From Clostridiales bacterium (GTDB lineage Bacteria; Bacillota; Clostridia; Oscillospirales; Oscillospiraceae), in contig JAAYJC010000097.1 in assembly GCA_012523085.1 (NCBI GenBank), forward strand, positions 1-54,620: a stretch of 54,620 nucleotides of DNA. The letters are read 5' to 3'. The translations under genes were made by a program, and so were the position numbers. Positions within the stretch are counted from its first letter, which is position 1; each line of letters opens with the position of its first letter. Below are positions 43,139 to 51,138 of this stretch, in pieces. Under the pieces are notes generated by a model. The model was not told the DNA's origin. It worked only from the letters and a program-made list of their open reading frames with translations, and did not search any database.

Positions 43139-43650
43139 GAGATTTAATTGAATCTATATTGTTGTTGTTCCATTTAAGTATTACAGATCAGTTGACGGGC
43201 ATATATAACCGTACATATTTTAATGAAAAAATAGAGAAGGAGATGAAAATCGCAGAGCAGAAGAATCAGCCAATTACAGCAATGATGTTGGACATTGACC
43301 ATTTCAAAAGTATTAATGATACATGTGGCCATTTATGCGGAGATGCAGTACTTGCGAAATGTGCTAAGATCATAACAAATTCTCTGCGGAACCAAGATAT
43401 TGCTTTTCGGTTTGGCGGAGATGAATTTTACGTTTTAATGCCAAATACAGCGATTGACGAAGCGTTTGTGGCAGCAGAAAGATTACGCACCAATATAGAA
43501 CACAGCAGAATCGGACAGGACATTCCTGTGACAGCAAGCATTGGTATTGCTGAGCGCATTTCTGTTGAATCGCCCGATCATTGGTTTAAGAGACTGGATC
43601 AGGCTTTATATAAAGCTAAAATCAAATCAGGAAATCAAGTTGCAGGATAA
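43123..43650 (+). CDS. GGDEF diguanylate cyclase domain, second half of split gene
   Basis: Synthesises cyclic di-GMP from two GTP. The 175-residue product keeps the active-site GGDEF (FRFGGDEFYVLMP), the DxLTGxxNR signature as DQLTGIYNRTYF, and an RxxD inhibitory site (RNQD) five residues before GGDEF, so the domain itself looks intact. It can start at a TTG at 43123, overlapping the GAF half by 16 bases, or be joined to it by frameshift. A GAF-GGDEF protein would be a ligand-controlled source of c-di-GMP for the riboswitches in this window. Confidence 0.8.
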   Translation: MHEKMRDLIESILLLFHLSITDQLTGIYNRTYFNEKIEKEMKIAEQKNQPITAMMLDIDHFKSINDTCGHLCGDAVLAKCAKIITNSLRNQDIAFRFGGDEFYVLMPNTAIDEAFVAAERLRTNIEHSRIGQDIPVTASIGIAERISVESPDHWFKRLDQALYKAKIKSGNQVAG

Positions 43651-43743
43651 TTGTTGACTCACCTAATATAGCATTCAACAAGTAAACTTCGCAATTAGCC
43701 TACTAGGTTTACTATATGGACGCATAGGCGCAATCATGATTAC
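43651..43743. other. Gap between GGDEF gene and repeat
   Basis: About 90 bases with no feature recognised. Confidence 0.3.
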
Positions 43744-43861
43744 GGAAGAAATCGATTTGGCCGCCAAATATGACGGCGGCCATTTGCTCCTCAGTGCGAA
43801 ACAGGTTTCGCAAATCATCGATTTTTCCTGACTATTTGTGCTGCCGATTCGCGGCAGAATG
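43744..43861 (+). repeat. Dispersed palindromic repeat, family 2, copy D
   Basis: Same element as at 39557-39668, in opposite orientation. It begins GAAATCGATTTGGCCGCC and ends with the hairpin CTGCCG-ATTCG-CGGCAG just before the next gene. Relative to copy C, the stem shows C to T on one arm and G to A on the facing arm, a paired change that keeps the helix. Confidence 0.85.
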
Positions 43862-43871
43862 GATGGTTTTT

Positions 43872-44663
43872 ATGAAACACATACTGGTAACAGGCGCGTA
43901 CGGCGGAATGGGGCGGGCAACCGTTGATTCTTTGAAAACGCAGGGCTTTTGCGTGATCGCTTTAGATAAAATAACCGGAAGCGCGGCAGAGAACGTAATT
44001 TCATTACAAGCCGATATTACCGATGCGGATAGCGTGAAAGCTGCTTTTAAAGAGGTAAAGGGAATAACGGATGAGCTTTATGCCATCGTTCATTTCGCGG
44101 GAATTTATCTGCTGGATTCGCTGGTGGAAATCGAGAACGAAAGTTTTGTCCAGGCATTCGAAGCAAATCTGTTCGGCGCGTTTCTTGTCAACAAGACCTT
44201 TCTTCCTCTGTTGAAAAATGACAGCAGAATCGTCATCACGACCAGCGAGCTTGCTCCTCTTGACCCTCTGCCTTTTACCGGGATTTATGCGGTGACGAAA
44301 GGGGCTTTGGACAAATACGCGTATTCGCTTCGGATGGAGCTGCAACTGCTCGGTATTTCAGTTTCCGTTCTTCGCGCAGGGGCGGTAGATACCGGTATGC
44401 TCGGTGTATCCACCGATGCGCTTGATAAGTTTTGCAAGAACACGAAGCTCTACGCCTGTAACGTAAACCGATTCAAAAGAATTGTGGACGGCGTGGAGGC
44501 AAAGAGTATTCCAACGGAAAAAGTTGCACGGAAAATTGTGAAAATTCTGAGCGTAAATAATCCGAAATTTGCATACAGCATCAACCGCAATCCGCTTTTA
44601 CTGCTCTTAAATGCTTTGCCGAAAAGACTTCAGCTTTGGGTTATAAGGCAGGTGCTTAAATAG
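43872..44663 (+). CDS. Short-chain dehydrogenase/reductase
   Basis: NAD(P)-dependent oxidoreductase with Rossmann fold, 263 residues. Cofactor motif TGAYGGMGRA, the D-A-type ADITDADSV segment, catalytic Ser in ITTSELAP and the YxxxK pair in GIYAVTKGAL. The true start is the ATG at 43872; in-frame codons upstream belong to the repeat. Substrate unknown. Its C-terminal part (NRNPLLLLLNALPKRLQLWV) is longer and more hydrophobic than in minimal SDRs, possibly for membrane contact. Confidence 0.88.
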   Translation: MKHILVTGAYGGMGRATVDSLKTQGFCVIALDKITGSAAENVISLQADITDADSVKAAFKEVKGITDELYAIVHFAGIYLLDSLVEIENESFVQAFEANLFGAFLVNKTFLPLLKNDSRIVITTSELAPLDPLPFTGIYAVTKGALDKYAYSLRMELQLLGISVSVLRAGAVDTGMLGVSTDALDKFCKNTKLYACNVNRFKRIVDGVEAKSIPTEKVARKIVKILSVNNPKFAYSINRNPLLLLLNALPKRLQLWVIRQVLK

Positions 44664-44783
44664 CAGTATAACGGAGCATCAAGGCGGCGCACTTAATATA
44701 AATATAGGATAAAGCCATATACAAAACCAACTGCTAACAAACGAAAGCACACAGACCTCCCTTTTTGAAAAATCAAATGCCAC

Positions 44784-45050
44784 ATGGCAGCAAGTATTTT
44801 TAAGTTTCAACCTGAGGACATCCCCTGCTTCAATGTGCGAGAAATTCTGCCGGATGCGCCGCGTGTCAGACTAACCGAAATCGCCAAGGCCAATAAGATC
44901 AAAGGACATTCAAAAATGACACAGTGGGGACTCGTTGCCGCAACCGCAAAATTGCCCGACGTTGCTGCAATCATAATGGACCTGATTACGCGGGATCGGC
45001 ACTATGAAATCGCGGATGTTGATATTAAGTATTTGCAAAGCCTGAGTTAA
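44784..45050 (+). pseudogene. Possible C-terminal gene fragment
   Basis: 88 codons, beginning MAASIFKFQPEDIPCFNV, with KGHSKMTQWGLVAATAKLPD in the middle. There is no ribosome site, and an in-frame stop lies shortly upstream. It reads like the end of a larger protein. I cannot name the family. Confidence 0.4.
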
Positions 45051-45068
45051 CAAGAAAAAGAAGACTAA

Positions 45069-45098
45069 AAGAGCGCAAGCAGCTTTTACCGCTTGCGC
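45069..45098 (+). terminator. Terminator after the gene fragment
   Basis: Perfect 10-bp stem GAGCGCAAGC/GCTTGCGCTC with a 10-base loop, followed by ACTTTACTATTTT. Confidence 0.65.
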
Positions 45099-45404
45099 TC
45101 ACTTTACTATTTTGTAAGCGGTGGCCTCCGGCCGGACAAGCGCGGCGTACGGAAATAGATAGTGTCCTACAGCGCTTCCATTTACAAGGACGGCTGACCC
45201 GACAGCTTGACGGCCCATACCATCGGCGATGTACTGCGTGACCTTCTGTTGAGCTTTTGACATTTCGTGGGCTGGAACGAAGTAACCGGCGCAGTGAGCA
45301 CCGAAACGGGTTAGGTATATAGTGATTAATATTCTAAAAAGACGTATTTGAATTTCCACTTTTATGAGCATAACTCGAACGGTCGTATTTCGTTTACCCC
45401 GCAT
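45099..45404 (-). other. Doubtful reading frame
   Basis: A 101-codon minus-strand frame (KAQQKVTQYIADGMGRQAVG in its middle) between two terminators. No ribosome site and no recognised domain. It may be a remnant of a mobile element or not be a gene at all. Confidence 0.25.
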
Positions 45405-45462
45405 GCGACAGAAAGCGCAGTGATTTGCTTGTCACTGCGCTTTCTGCCGCATGTTTTCTAAA
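45403..45462 (+). terminator. Very stable hairpin terminator
   Basis: Arms CATGCG-CAGAAAGCGCAGTGA and TCACTGCGCTTTCTG-CGCATG, about 22 pairs with one mismatch and an 8-base loop, followed by TTTTCT. Confidence 0.75.
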
Positions 45463-45742
45463 AAAGTTGATATGTTATTATACAAATTTTCGTTTTGACT
45501 ATTTAAGTTTAAATATTATTATTAGACATTTTGATCAGCCATATACGGACTTGCTCGTCACATGCACCTATTGTCAATTTTCCTGCTCAGGTTCGCTTAC
45601 CACACCGTCATTCCCGTAAAACCGCACATCAGCCGCTGAATGGAATATAATTCCTGGTAATCAAATGCCATGCCCCGGATTATAAGTTCCTTTGTTTCGG
45701 GTTATGATTATCTACATGATCAATCCCAACGGAGGCAAAACG
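45463..45742. other. AT-rich gap before the CmpB-like gene
   Basis: No gene or confident promoter recognised in about 280 bases. Confidence 0.3.
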
Positions 45743-46165
45743 ATGTCAGCTATCGAATACCCGGCCGTATTCGCGATGGGCGCCGTCGGCTACGCTTCAA
45801 TGGAGCTGCTTTTCCGGAAGCATACGCACTGGACCATGCTGATTGCCGGCGGTATCTGCTTTTTACTGATTTACTTGATCAGCAATTTAAAACACCTGAC
45901 GAAACCCGAAAAATGGCTCATCGGCGCAATCGCTTGTACCGCTGTCGAGTTTTTTATCGGCGGTATCGTGAACCTTTCGCTCGGCTGGCGGGTATGGTCG
46001 TATGCGCATTATCCGATGAATGTGCTCGGTCAAATCTGCCTGGCGTTTTCGATCCTCTGGTTTTTTCTGTGCATACCGGTCTGCGAGGTATGCATATTGC
46101 TCAAGGCGCTTTTTCATCGGAACGGCGAAACAGCAAGGAAAATTAAAGGAAAGGAGCGAAGATAG
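45743..46165 (+). CDS. CmpB-like membrane protein (putative ABC transporter permease type)
   Basis: 140 residues with four predicted membrane segments. Shows the pattern GYASMELLFRKHTHWTM with ICFLLIYLISN and EFFIGGIVNLSLGWRVWSY, as in the ABC_trans_CmpB family of Bacillota. Despite the family name, no ATPase partner is nearby. ATG at 45743 with GGAGGC; an earlier in-frame start at 45692 lacks one. Confidence 0.75.
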   Translation: MSAIEYPAVFAMGAVGYASMELLFRKHTHWTMLIAGGICFLLIYLISNLKHLTKPEKWLIGAIACTAVEFFIGGIVNLSLGWRVWSYAHYPMNVLGQICLAFSILWFFLCIPVCEVCILLKALFHRNGETARKIKGKERR

Positions 46166-46190
46166 CTCTCGCCCTTTCCTGACGGCCGGA

Positions 46191-46733
46191 TTATCCGTTT
46201 GTCGCTTTAGGGGCGCTCCACTGTGCCAGACGGGGGACGACGTTTTTCCACAAAACGGCGATAAACACAGTCTGAAGCGGAATCATGATGGCAATTTGAA
46301 TGAGCCTTGTCGGGATAAGGGCTTCCAGCGCGACATTATAGTAAAAGTGGATCAAATATGAATTTGCGGTAAGAGAGAAGAGGACATTGTTGATAAATGC
46401 CGCGATGAAGGAAATGGCCAGCGTGCCGCCTAATGAGGCGGGAGCTTTACGATACAAGATCAGGCCCCAGACGGCCCCGGCCAGCGCCGCCGTCAACGTA
46501 AAAAACGGGTTAAACGCACCGGCAGGGAAGAGAAAGGTGCCGATAATATCGGCGAGCGCGTAGACAATCGCTGAAAATACCGGGCCGTAGCACATGGCTG
46601 CGATAATGATCGGTATAAAACCGAAGCCGATTTTTGCGGTCAAAACATTAATGCCGAGGATACGGGTGAGTACGACAGTCAAAGCCACCAGCAAGGCGGA
46701 TGTGACAAGTTTTTTGGTCGTTATCAAGTTCAT
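46191..46733 (-). CDS. folT: Folate ECF transporter substrate-binding subunit FolT
   Basis: S-component that captures folate and joins the shared ECF energising module. 180 residues, six membrane segments, opening with the S-component pattern KKLVTSALLVALTVVLTRI and the loop ALADIIGTFLFPAGAFNP. Identity as FolT rather than another S-component rests on the pattern plus its place at the end of the THF-riboswitch folC operon. Its start overlaps the folC stop by four bases. Confidence 0.88.
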   Translation of the reverse strand: MNLITTKKLVTSALLVALTVVLTRILGINVLTAKIGFGFIPIIIAAMCYGPVFSAIVYALADIIGTFLFPAGAFNPFFTLTAALAGAVWGLILYRKAPASLGGTLAISFIAAFINNVLFSLTANSYLIHFYYNVALEALIPTRLIQIAIMIPLQTVFIAVLWKNVVPRLAQWSAPKATNG

Positions 46734-48031
46734 GTCCTCCCAAAATATTTAAATACTTCGCCCACCTGATAAAGCGAGCCGAATATACAGATGATGTCTT
46801 CCGGTAATGCGTCCCGAAGCGCCCGGTCGAGCGCGCTGTGAACGGAGGCGTGCGCTGAAACCGGCAGATTCGTTATGCTTTTTATCTCAGAAGCCAGATC
46901 AAGGGCATCAAAGGCCCTGTCAATCGGCGGCGAGATCGCATAAAACCGCTTTGCTTGAGGCGCAGCGAGGTTCAGGACGGCTATGTGGTCCTTGTCGGAG
47001 AGTATCCCGACGACAAAGCTGATTTTCTTTAACGGGAACAGCGCTTTGAGGCTTTCCATCAACGCTTCGGTTTTCTGGGGATTGTGCGCGCCGTCAACGA
47101 TCACGACGGGGTTTTTTTGCATCACCTCAAACCGGCCCGGCCAGCGGGTAGATTTAAGACCCTTTTTGACAGACGCGGCATTAATATCAAGCCCTTTATC
47201 CATAAGCGCTTTGGCTATCGAGACGGCCATCGCCGCGTTTTTGACCTGATAACTGCCGGCTGCAGCCAGTTCGAGGCCTGAAAAACAACCGTATTGAAAC
47301 GAAAGACCGTCCAGTGAAGAGCGTGTTATTACCGCCTTATCCACGGGCGCAATTTTAAGCGACGCCGCATTGCGCCTGCACGAATCCGAAATGATCTTAT
47401 GTACGGTTTCGGATTGCGTATAAAGTACGACCGTACCGTTTTCTTTGATGATTCCGGCCTTCTCTCCGGCAATCTGCTCAATGGTATCGCCCAGAACATC
47501 GGTATGGTCAAGCCCGATATTCGTGATGGCCGATACCAGAGGGGTTTTGATGACATTGGTTGCATCCAGCCTGCCGCCAAGGCCGGTCTCCAGCACGGTG
47601 ATATCGCAATTTCTTTCACGAAAATACAGGAAAGCTAAAGCCGTGGTCAGTTCAAAAAAGGTCGGTTTTCTGCAGCCGTGCGACACGATGCGCTCTGCCG
47701 CCCCGGCAATTGACGATACAAGCCGGGCAAGCGCGTCATTTGAAATATTAACGCCGTTAACCTGTATGCGTTCATTGAAATTCAAAACGACCGGTGAGCT
47801 GTAAAGTCCGGTTTTATAGCCCGCCGCTAAAAGAATTGAGCTGAGAAACGCGCAGGTCGAGCCTTTTCCGCTGGTGCCGGCAATGTGGATAAAGCGCCGG
47901 TTCAGATGCGGGTTGCCCAGCTCTGCAAGAAGGCATGTGATGGTTTCAAGCTCCAGTATCGAGCCCGGCTCCGATTTTGTCTGCAGGAACTCAAGCGCTT
48001 TTTCATAGGTCATGTTGTTGGGTATCTCCAT
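46730..48031 (-). CDS. folC: Folylpolyglutamate synthase paralogue 2
   Basis: Mur-ligase-fold enzyme that adds glutamates to folates. 433 residues, N-terminus NNMTYEKALEFLQTK, P-loop HIAGTSGKGSTCAFL, carbamylated-lysine segment GEKAGIIKENGT and DGAHNPQKTEAL. It lies directly after another folC and overlaps it by 29 bases. Compared with its partner it reads SPVVLNFNERI where most FolC, including the first copy, have SPHLSRINERI, so the folate-side loop differs. Function may have diverged. Confidence 0.88.
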   Translation of the reverse strand: MEIPNNMTYEKALEFLQTKSEPGSILELETITCLLAELGNPHLNRRFIHIAGTSGKGSTCAFLSSILLAAGYKTGLYSSPVVLNFNERIQVNGVNISNDALARLVSSIAGAAERIVSHGCRKPTFFELTTALAFLYFRERNCDITVLETGLGGRLDATNVIKTPLVSAITNIGLDHTDVLGDTIEQIAGEKAGIIKENGTVVLYTQSETVHKIISDSCRRNAASLKIAPVDKAVITRSSLDGLSFQYGCFSGLELAAAGSYQVKNAAMAVSIAKALMDKGLDINAASVKKGLKSTRWPGRFEVMQKNPVVIVDGAHNPQKTEALMESLKALFPLKKISFVVGILSDKDHIAVLNLAAPQAKRFYAISPPIDRAFDALDLASEIKSITNLPVSAHASVHSALDRALRDALPEDIICIFGSLYQVGEVFKYFGRT

Positions 48032-49307
48032 TACTTCCAAAGTAGGACCGGACCTCAGAAACCTGATACAGCGTCCCGAAAATGCAGATGACATCTTCGA
48101 TGGACGCATGCGCCATGATCTCGTCCAGCGCCGCCGGGATAGTCTGAAACGCTTTGACCGCGATGCCCGAATGCCGCCCGATTTCTTCCGCCAGGAGATT
48201 GGCGTTAAGCGCCCGGTCAGAGTCCGCGGTTATGGTATAAAAGCTTTTGGCCAGCGGTAAAGTGCGCTCAATGCTGCCTTTGTAATCTTTGCCGGCAAGA
48301 GCGCCCAGAACAAAAATAATCTTTTTACCGCTAAACAAAAGCTCAAGACTCTCCGTCAGCGCACCGGCGCCCTGCGGATTGTGCGTACCGTCCACAATGA
48401 CGGTCGGTTCTTTTCGTATCAGCTCAAAACGGCCCGGCCAAAAAGCCGTTTTGAGCCCCTGCCGGATGCATAACCCGTCAATGGCATAGCCCTTTTGCCG
48501 CAGAACCTCCGCCGCCGTAATCGCTGCGGCGGCGTTATCAACCTGATAGCGGCCGGCGAGGGAAATACGGAGATTTTCATATCCGCCAAAGTCAAAAACT
48601 GCGCCGTCCGTCGTTAGGCTTTTGATATCGGCTGTGCGCCCATCGGCAATCAGCAGCTGCGCGCCGCTTTTTCGGCAGGCGTCCTTTATAACGTTCATCA
48701 CCGCTTCTGACTGCCGGTACAAGACAACCGTACCGCCCTTTTTAATAATGCCCGCCTTTTCGGCGGCAATAAGCTCAGGCGTATTGCCCAGATATTCGGT
48801 GTGGTCCAGGCCAATGTTGGTTATGACCGATACCTCGGTGCCCTCAATGACATTGGTTGCGTCCAGCCTGCCGCCCATGCCCGTTTCCAAAATGACGATA
48901 TCGCATTGCTTGCGCTTAAAATATAGATACCCCACAGCGGTGATCAGCCCGAAAATCGTCGGCCTCTGATATCCGTCCGCTTCCAGACGCCCCACAGCCG
49001 AAGCTACCTGTGCGGTTATGGCCGCAAATTCCTGATCGGAAATCGTTTCGCCGTTTATGGCTATGCGTTCGTTGATCCGGCTCAGATGGGGAGAGGTATA
49101 AAGCCCGGTTTTATACCCCGCGCATCGGAGAATGCCGCTGATGAAATTCGCGGTCGAACCTTTGCCGTTGGTTCCGGCAATATGGACATATTTCATACCC
49201 ATATGCGGATTATCGAGTTCACTCAACAGGCGTTCCAAAATAATAACCCGGTCGCTGCTGGGGCTGGGGGTACCCCAGATATAGCTTAAAGCTTCATCAT
49301 AGGTCAA
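48003..49307 (-). CDS. folC: Folylpolyglutamate synthase paralogue 1
   Basis: 434 residues. N-terminus TYDEALSYIWGTP, P-loop HIAGTNGKGSTANFI, TSPHLSRINERI, GMGGRLDATNVI, lysine AEKAGIIKKGG, DGTHNPQGA. TTG at 49307 is preferred: AAGAAGG lies eight bases before it, and the protein then starts MTYDEA, as FolC does. The GTG at 49316 would overlap the ribosome site. The start lies inside the terminator region of the THF riboswitch, so the switch can control both transcription and translation. Confidence 0.92.
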   Translation of the reverse strand: MTYDEALSYIWGTPSPSSDRVIILERLLSELDNPHMGMKYVHIAGTNGKGSTANFISGILRCAGYKTGLYTSPHLSRINERIAINGETISDQEFAAITAQVASAVGRLEADGYQRPTIFGLITAVGYLYFKRKQCDIVILETGMGGRLDATNVIEGTEVSVITNIGLDHTEYLGNTPELIAAEKAGIIKKGGTVVLYRQSEAVMNVIKDACRKSGAQLLIADGRTADIKSLTTDGAVFDFGGYENLRISLAGRYQVDNAAAAITAAEVLRQKGYAIDGLCIRQGLKTAFWPGRFELIRKEPTVIVDGTHNPQGAGALTESLELLFSGKKIIFVLGALAGKDYKGSIERTLPLAKSFYTITADSDRALNANLLAEEIGRHSGIAVKAFQTIPAALDEIMAHASIEDVICIFGTLYQVSEVRSYFGSNGDTQQHDL

Positions 49308-49346
49308 AAAAAGCACCTTCTTTTATGCTGCCACAAAAGAAGATGC
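49308..49346 (-). terminator. Riboswitch terminator that also carries the folC ribosome site
   Basis: Arms GCATCTTCTTTT and AAAAGAAGGTGC, 12 pairs including one G-U, with a 10-base loop, followed on the minus strand by T7. The 3' arm contains AGAAGG, the Shine-Dalgarno of folC. A further possible pairing, TACCCTTACC with GGGGGTA, lies between the aptamer and this hairpin. Confidence 0.8.
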
Positions 49347-49393
49347 ACTACCCCCACAAAAAACATGGTAAGGGTATATCCCAATCGTATTGT

Positions 49394-49490
49394 GTCAGCG
49401 GACGCGGAAATGTAACACAAACGTTTTCACGTTTTTCGTCCGAGGGCTACTTCCCATCCCCCGGCACTTAATGCACAGTTCCTACTCTGA
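49394..49490 (-). ncRNA. Tetrahydrofolate (THF) riboswitch
   Basis: Minus strand shows the conserved core: TCAG-AGTAG at the 5' end, GCATTAAGTG, GGATGGGA, GGACGAA, and GCGTCCGCTG closing against TCAG to form P1. These match the THF/folE-type aptamer of Clostridia in order and spacing. It precedes folC-folC-folT with a terminator between, so folate sufficiency should shut the operon. Confidence 0.88.
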
Positions 49491-49505
49491 ATTGTTTATA
49501 TTTCC

Positions 49506-49533
49506 ATTCTAACATAGTGGGTCATCATGTCAA
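49506..49533 (-). promoter_or_regulatory. Promoter of the THF riboswitch operon
   Basis: Minus strand: TTGACA (49528-49533), 16-base spacer, TAGAAT (49506-49511). Confidence 0.7.
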
Positions 49534-49657
49534 GGATTTTCATTTATTATCGGTATTATTGTAACATTAGACAGATATACCACAACATCCGGATGTATCT
49601 CTTGTGAATTTTCAGGGTTTTTCGCAATAAGGTTACAAGAAAATGCTCATACACAAG

Positions 49658-50782
49658 CTACCCGGCTTCGACAGCATCTTTGACCGTTTTTATGGTAAAA
49701 TCACATATCCTGCGCGCCGCGTCCGGATGCGCAATCTGCCCGAGGGTTTCCCGCATCAGGCGAAGCCGGCCCGGATTTGAAAACAGAAAATACACAGCGT
49801 CGGACACGGGAAAATAATCGGATGCCTTTACGGCGCCCCCGCAGTTGAGCATAAAGTCCAGATTTCGCTCTTCCGGACCGGGAATCGGGTTGATTAAAAT
49901 GGCAGGCAGCTTTTTTGCCATAAGTTCCGCCAGCGTCAGGCCGCCCGGTTTTGTCACGATGCAGTCGGCGGCATCCATGTAGGTCTCAACATTGTCTACA
50001 AAGCCTCTGACATGCAGGTTAGGATTGGCGAACTCTTTTAGATTCTGGTAAAGCTTTTGGTTGTTTCCGCAGATACAGACGATTTGCTGGTTTTCTTCCA
50101 TCTCCAAAAGCTCCTGAACGTGAGAAAACAGCTTCCCGTAACCCATGGAGCCGCCCATCATCAAAATCGTCCTTTGCCCGGGATTCAAGCCAAGCATCTG
50201 TCTGGCGGTCTCCTTGGGTACCTGACTGAGAAAGCCCGGCTTTATCGGGATACCGAAAGGGAGGATGCGGCTTATGTCCATTCCTTTTTTCTTTGCGCTC
50301 AGACGCAAATGCCCGCTTGCGGTAACAATATAATCAAGGCCCGTACACTCTTCCCAAAACGGATGAATGCAGTAGTCTGTGATAATGCCGATCAGCGGCA
50401 TATCCAAAACGCCCCGGCTTTTCAGTTCATTTAACACCTGGGCCGCAAAAACATGCGTGGCGATAATGGCATCGGGCGTGTTGCCACGGAAATACTCGGA
50501 AAATTTTCGCACCACATAGCCGTTTCCGGACATTGGCGAGAGCAATTTGCGTAAAGCGCCGTGCGACTCGAGTCCGTTATAGGTGCTGCCGAATTGTCTT
50601 GGCATATAGCGCGTTGAAAACTGATAACCGCGGTCCAAAGCGCTGAATAAAAAGCTGCTGCAATACTCAAACAAATCTTCCTTGACCGCTTTAATGCCTT
50701 GCCTGTGAAATTCTTCCGCGATTGCGTCTGCGGTTGAATTATGGCCGTTGCCGGTCGTTACGCTGATGATCGCAATTTGCAT
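49658..50782 (-). CDS. UgtP/MurG-like glycosyltransferase (MGDG synthase family)
   Basis: GT28-family transferase, 374 residues, that most likely adds a sugar to diacylglycerol at the membrane. N-terminus IAIISVTTGNGHNSTADAI (MGDG-synthase domain), then IATHVFAAQVLNELK, GIITDYCIHPFWEE, MMGGSMGYGKLF and the C-terminal KPGGLTLAELMAKKLPAIL. The product may serve as a glycolipid anchor. ATG at 50782 with GGAGAGAG. Divergent from murC. Confidence 0.88.
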   Translation of the reverse strand: MQIAIISVTTGNGHNSTADAIAEEFHRQGIKAVKEDLFEYCSSFLFSALDRGYQFSTRYMPRQFGSTYNGLESHGALRKLLSPMSGNGYVVRKFSEYFRGNTPDAIIATHVFAAQVLNELKSRGVLDMPLIGIITDYCIHPFWEECTGLDYIVTASGHLRLSAKKKGMDISRILPFGIPIKPGFLSQVPKETARQMLGLNPGQRTILMMGGSMGYGKLFSHVQELLEMEENQQIVCICGNNQKLYQNLKEFANPNLHVRGFVDNVETYMDAADCIVTKPGGLTLAELMAKKLPAILINPIPGPEERNLDFMLNCGGAVKASDYFPVSDAVYFLFSNPGRLRLMRETLGQIAHPDAARRICDFTIKTVKDAVEAG

Positions 50783-50820
50783 TTTTCTCTCTCCGATATC
50801 CAATACTGTTTTAATTAATG

Positions 50821-50913
50821 CACCATGGATTTGCGGCATGTATCCGCAAATCCATTCAGGCAGACAATCAATGCAAACGCATTTGTTCCACTGAACAAAC
50901 GCATTTGTTCAGT
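50821..50913 (+). repeat. Dispersed palindromic repeat, family 1, copy B
   Basis: Same element as 18977-19080, same orientation. Identical hairpin arms ATGGATTTGCGG/CCGCAAATCCAT but a different loop, then CAGACAATCAATGCAAA, TTTGTTCCACTGA and a GAACAAA/TTTGTTC hairpin. It lacks about 12 bases of the second hairpin of copy A. It lies between the divergent glycosyltransferase and murC. Confidence 0.8.
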
Positions 50914-51082
50914 AGTCATTAATTTTTTAACGCGAAAACAGTATTATGACAGCTTTTTTATCATCGGCTTATCCTATTCATCATTATTAAAGGAGAACAG
51001 TATAAGCTGCATGTCCTATTATTCGGCTGCTATGTCAGGAATATACAATAAAGAAGCACAACCGGGTTTTTGAAGCATAGTA

Positions 51083-51111
51083 TTGTAAAGCGCAAAAGCA
51101 TGGATTATAAT
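51083..51111 (+). promoter_or_regulatory. Promoter of murC
   Basis: TTGTAA (51083-51088), 17-base spacer, TATAAT (51106-51111), about 28 bases before the murC start. Confidence 0.7.
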
Positions 51112-51138
51112 CTGTGTATAGAAATAAGGGGGAAGCAT

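Noticed and set aside
45099..45404. 101-codon minus-strand frame as a genuine gene
   Set aside because: No ribosome site, between two terminators, no family pattern; kept only as a doubtful frame.
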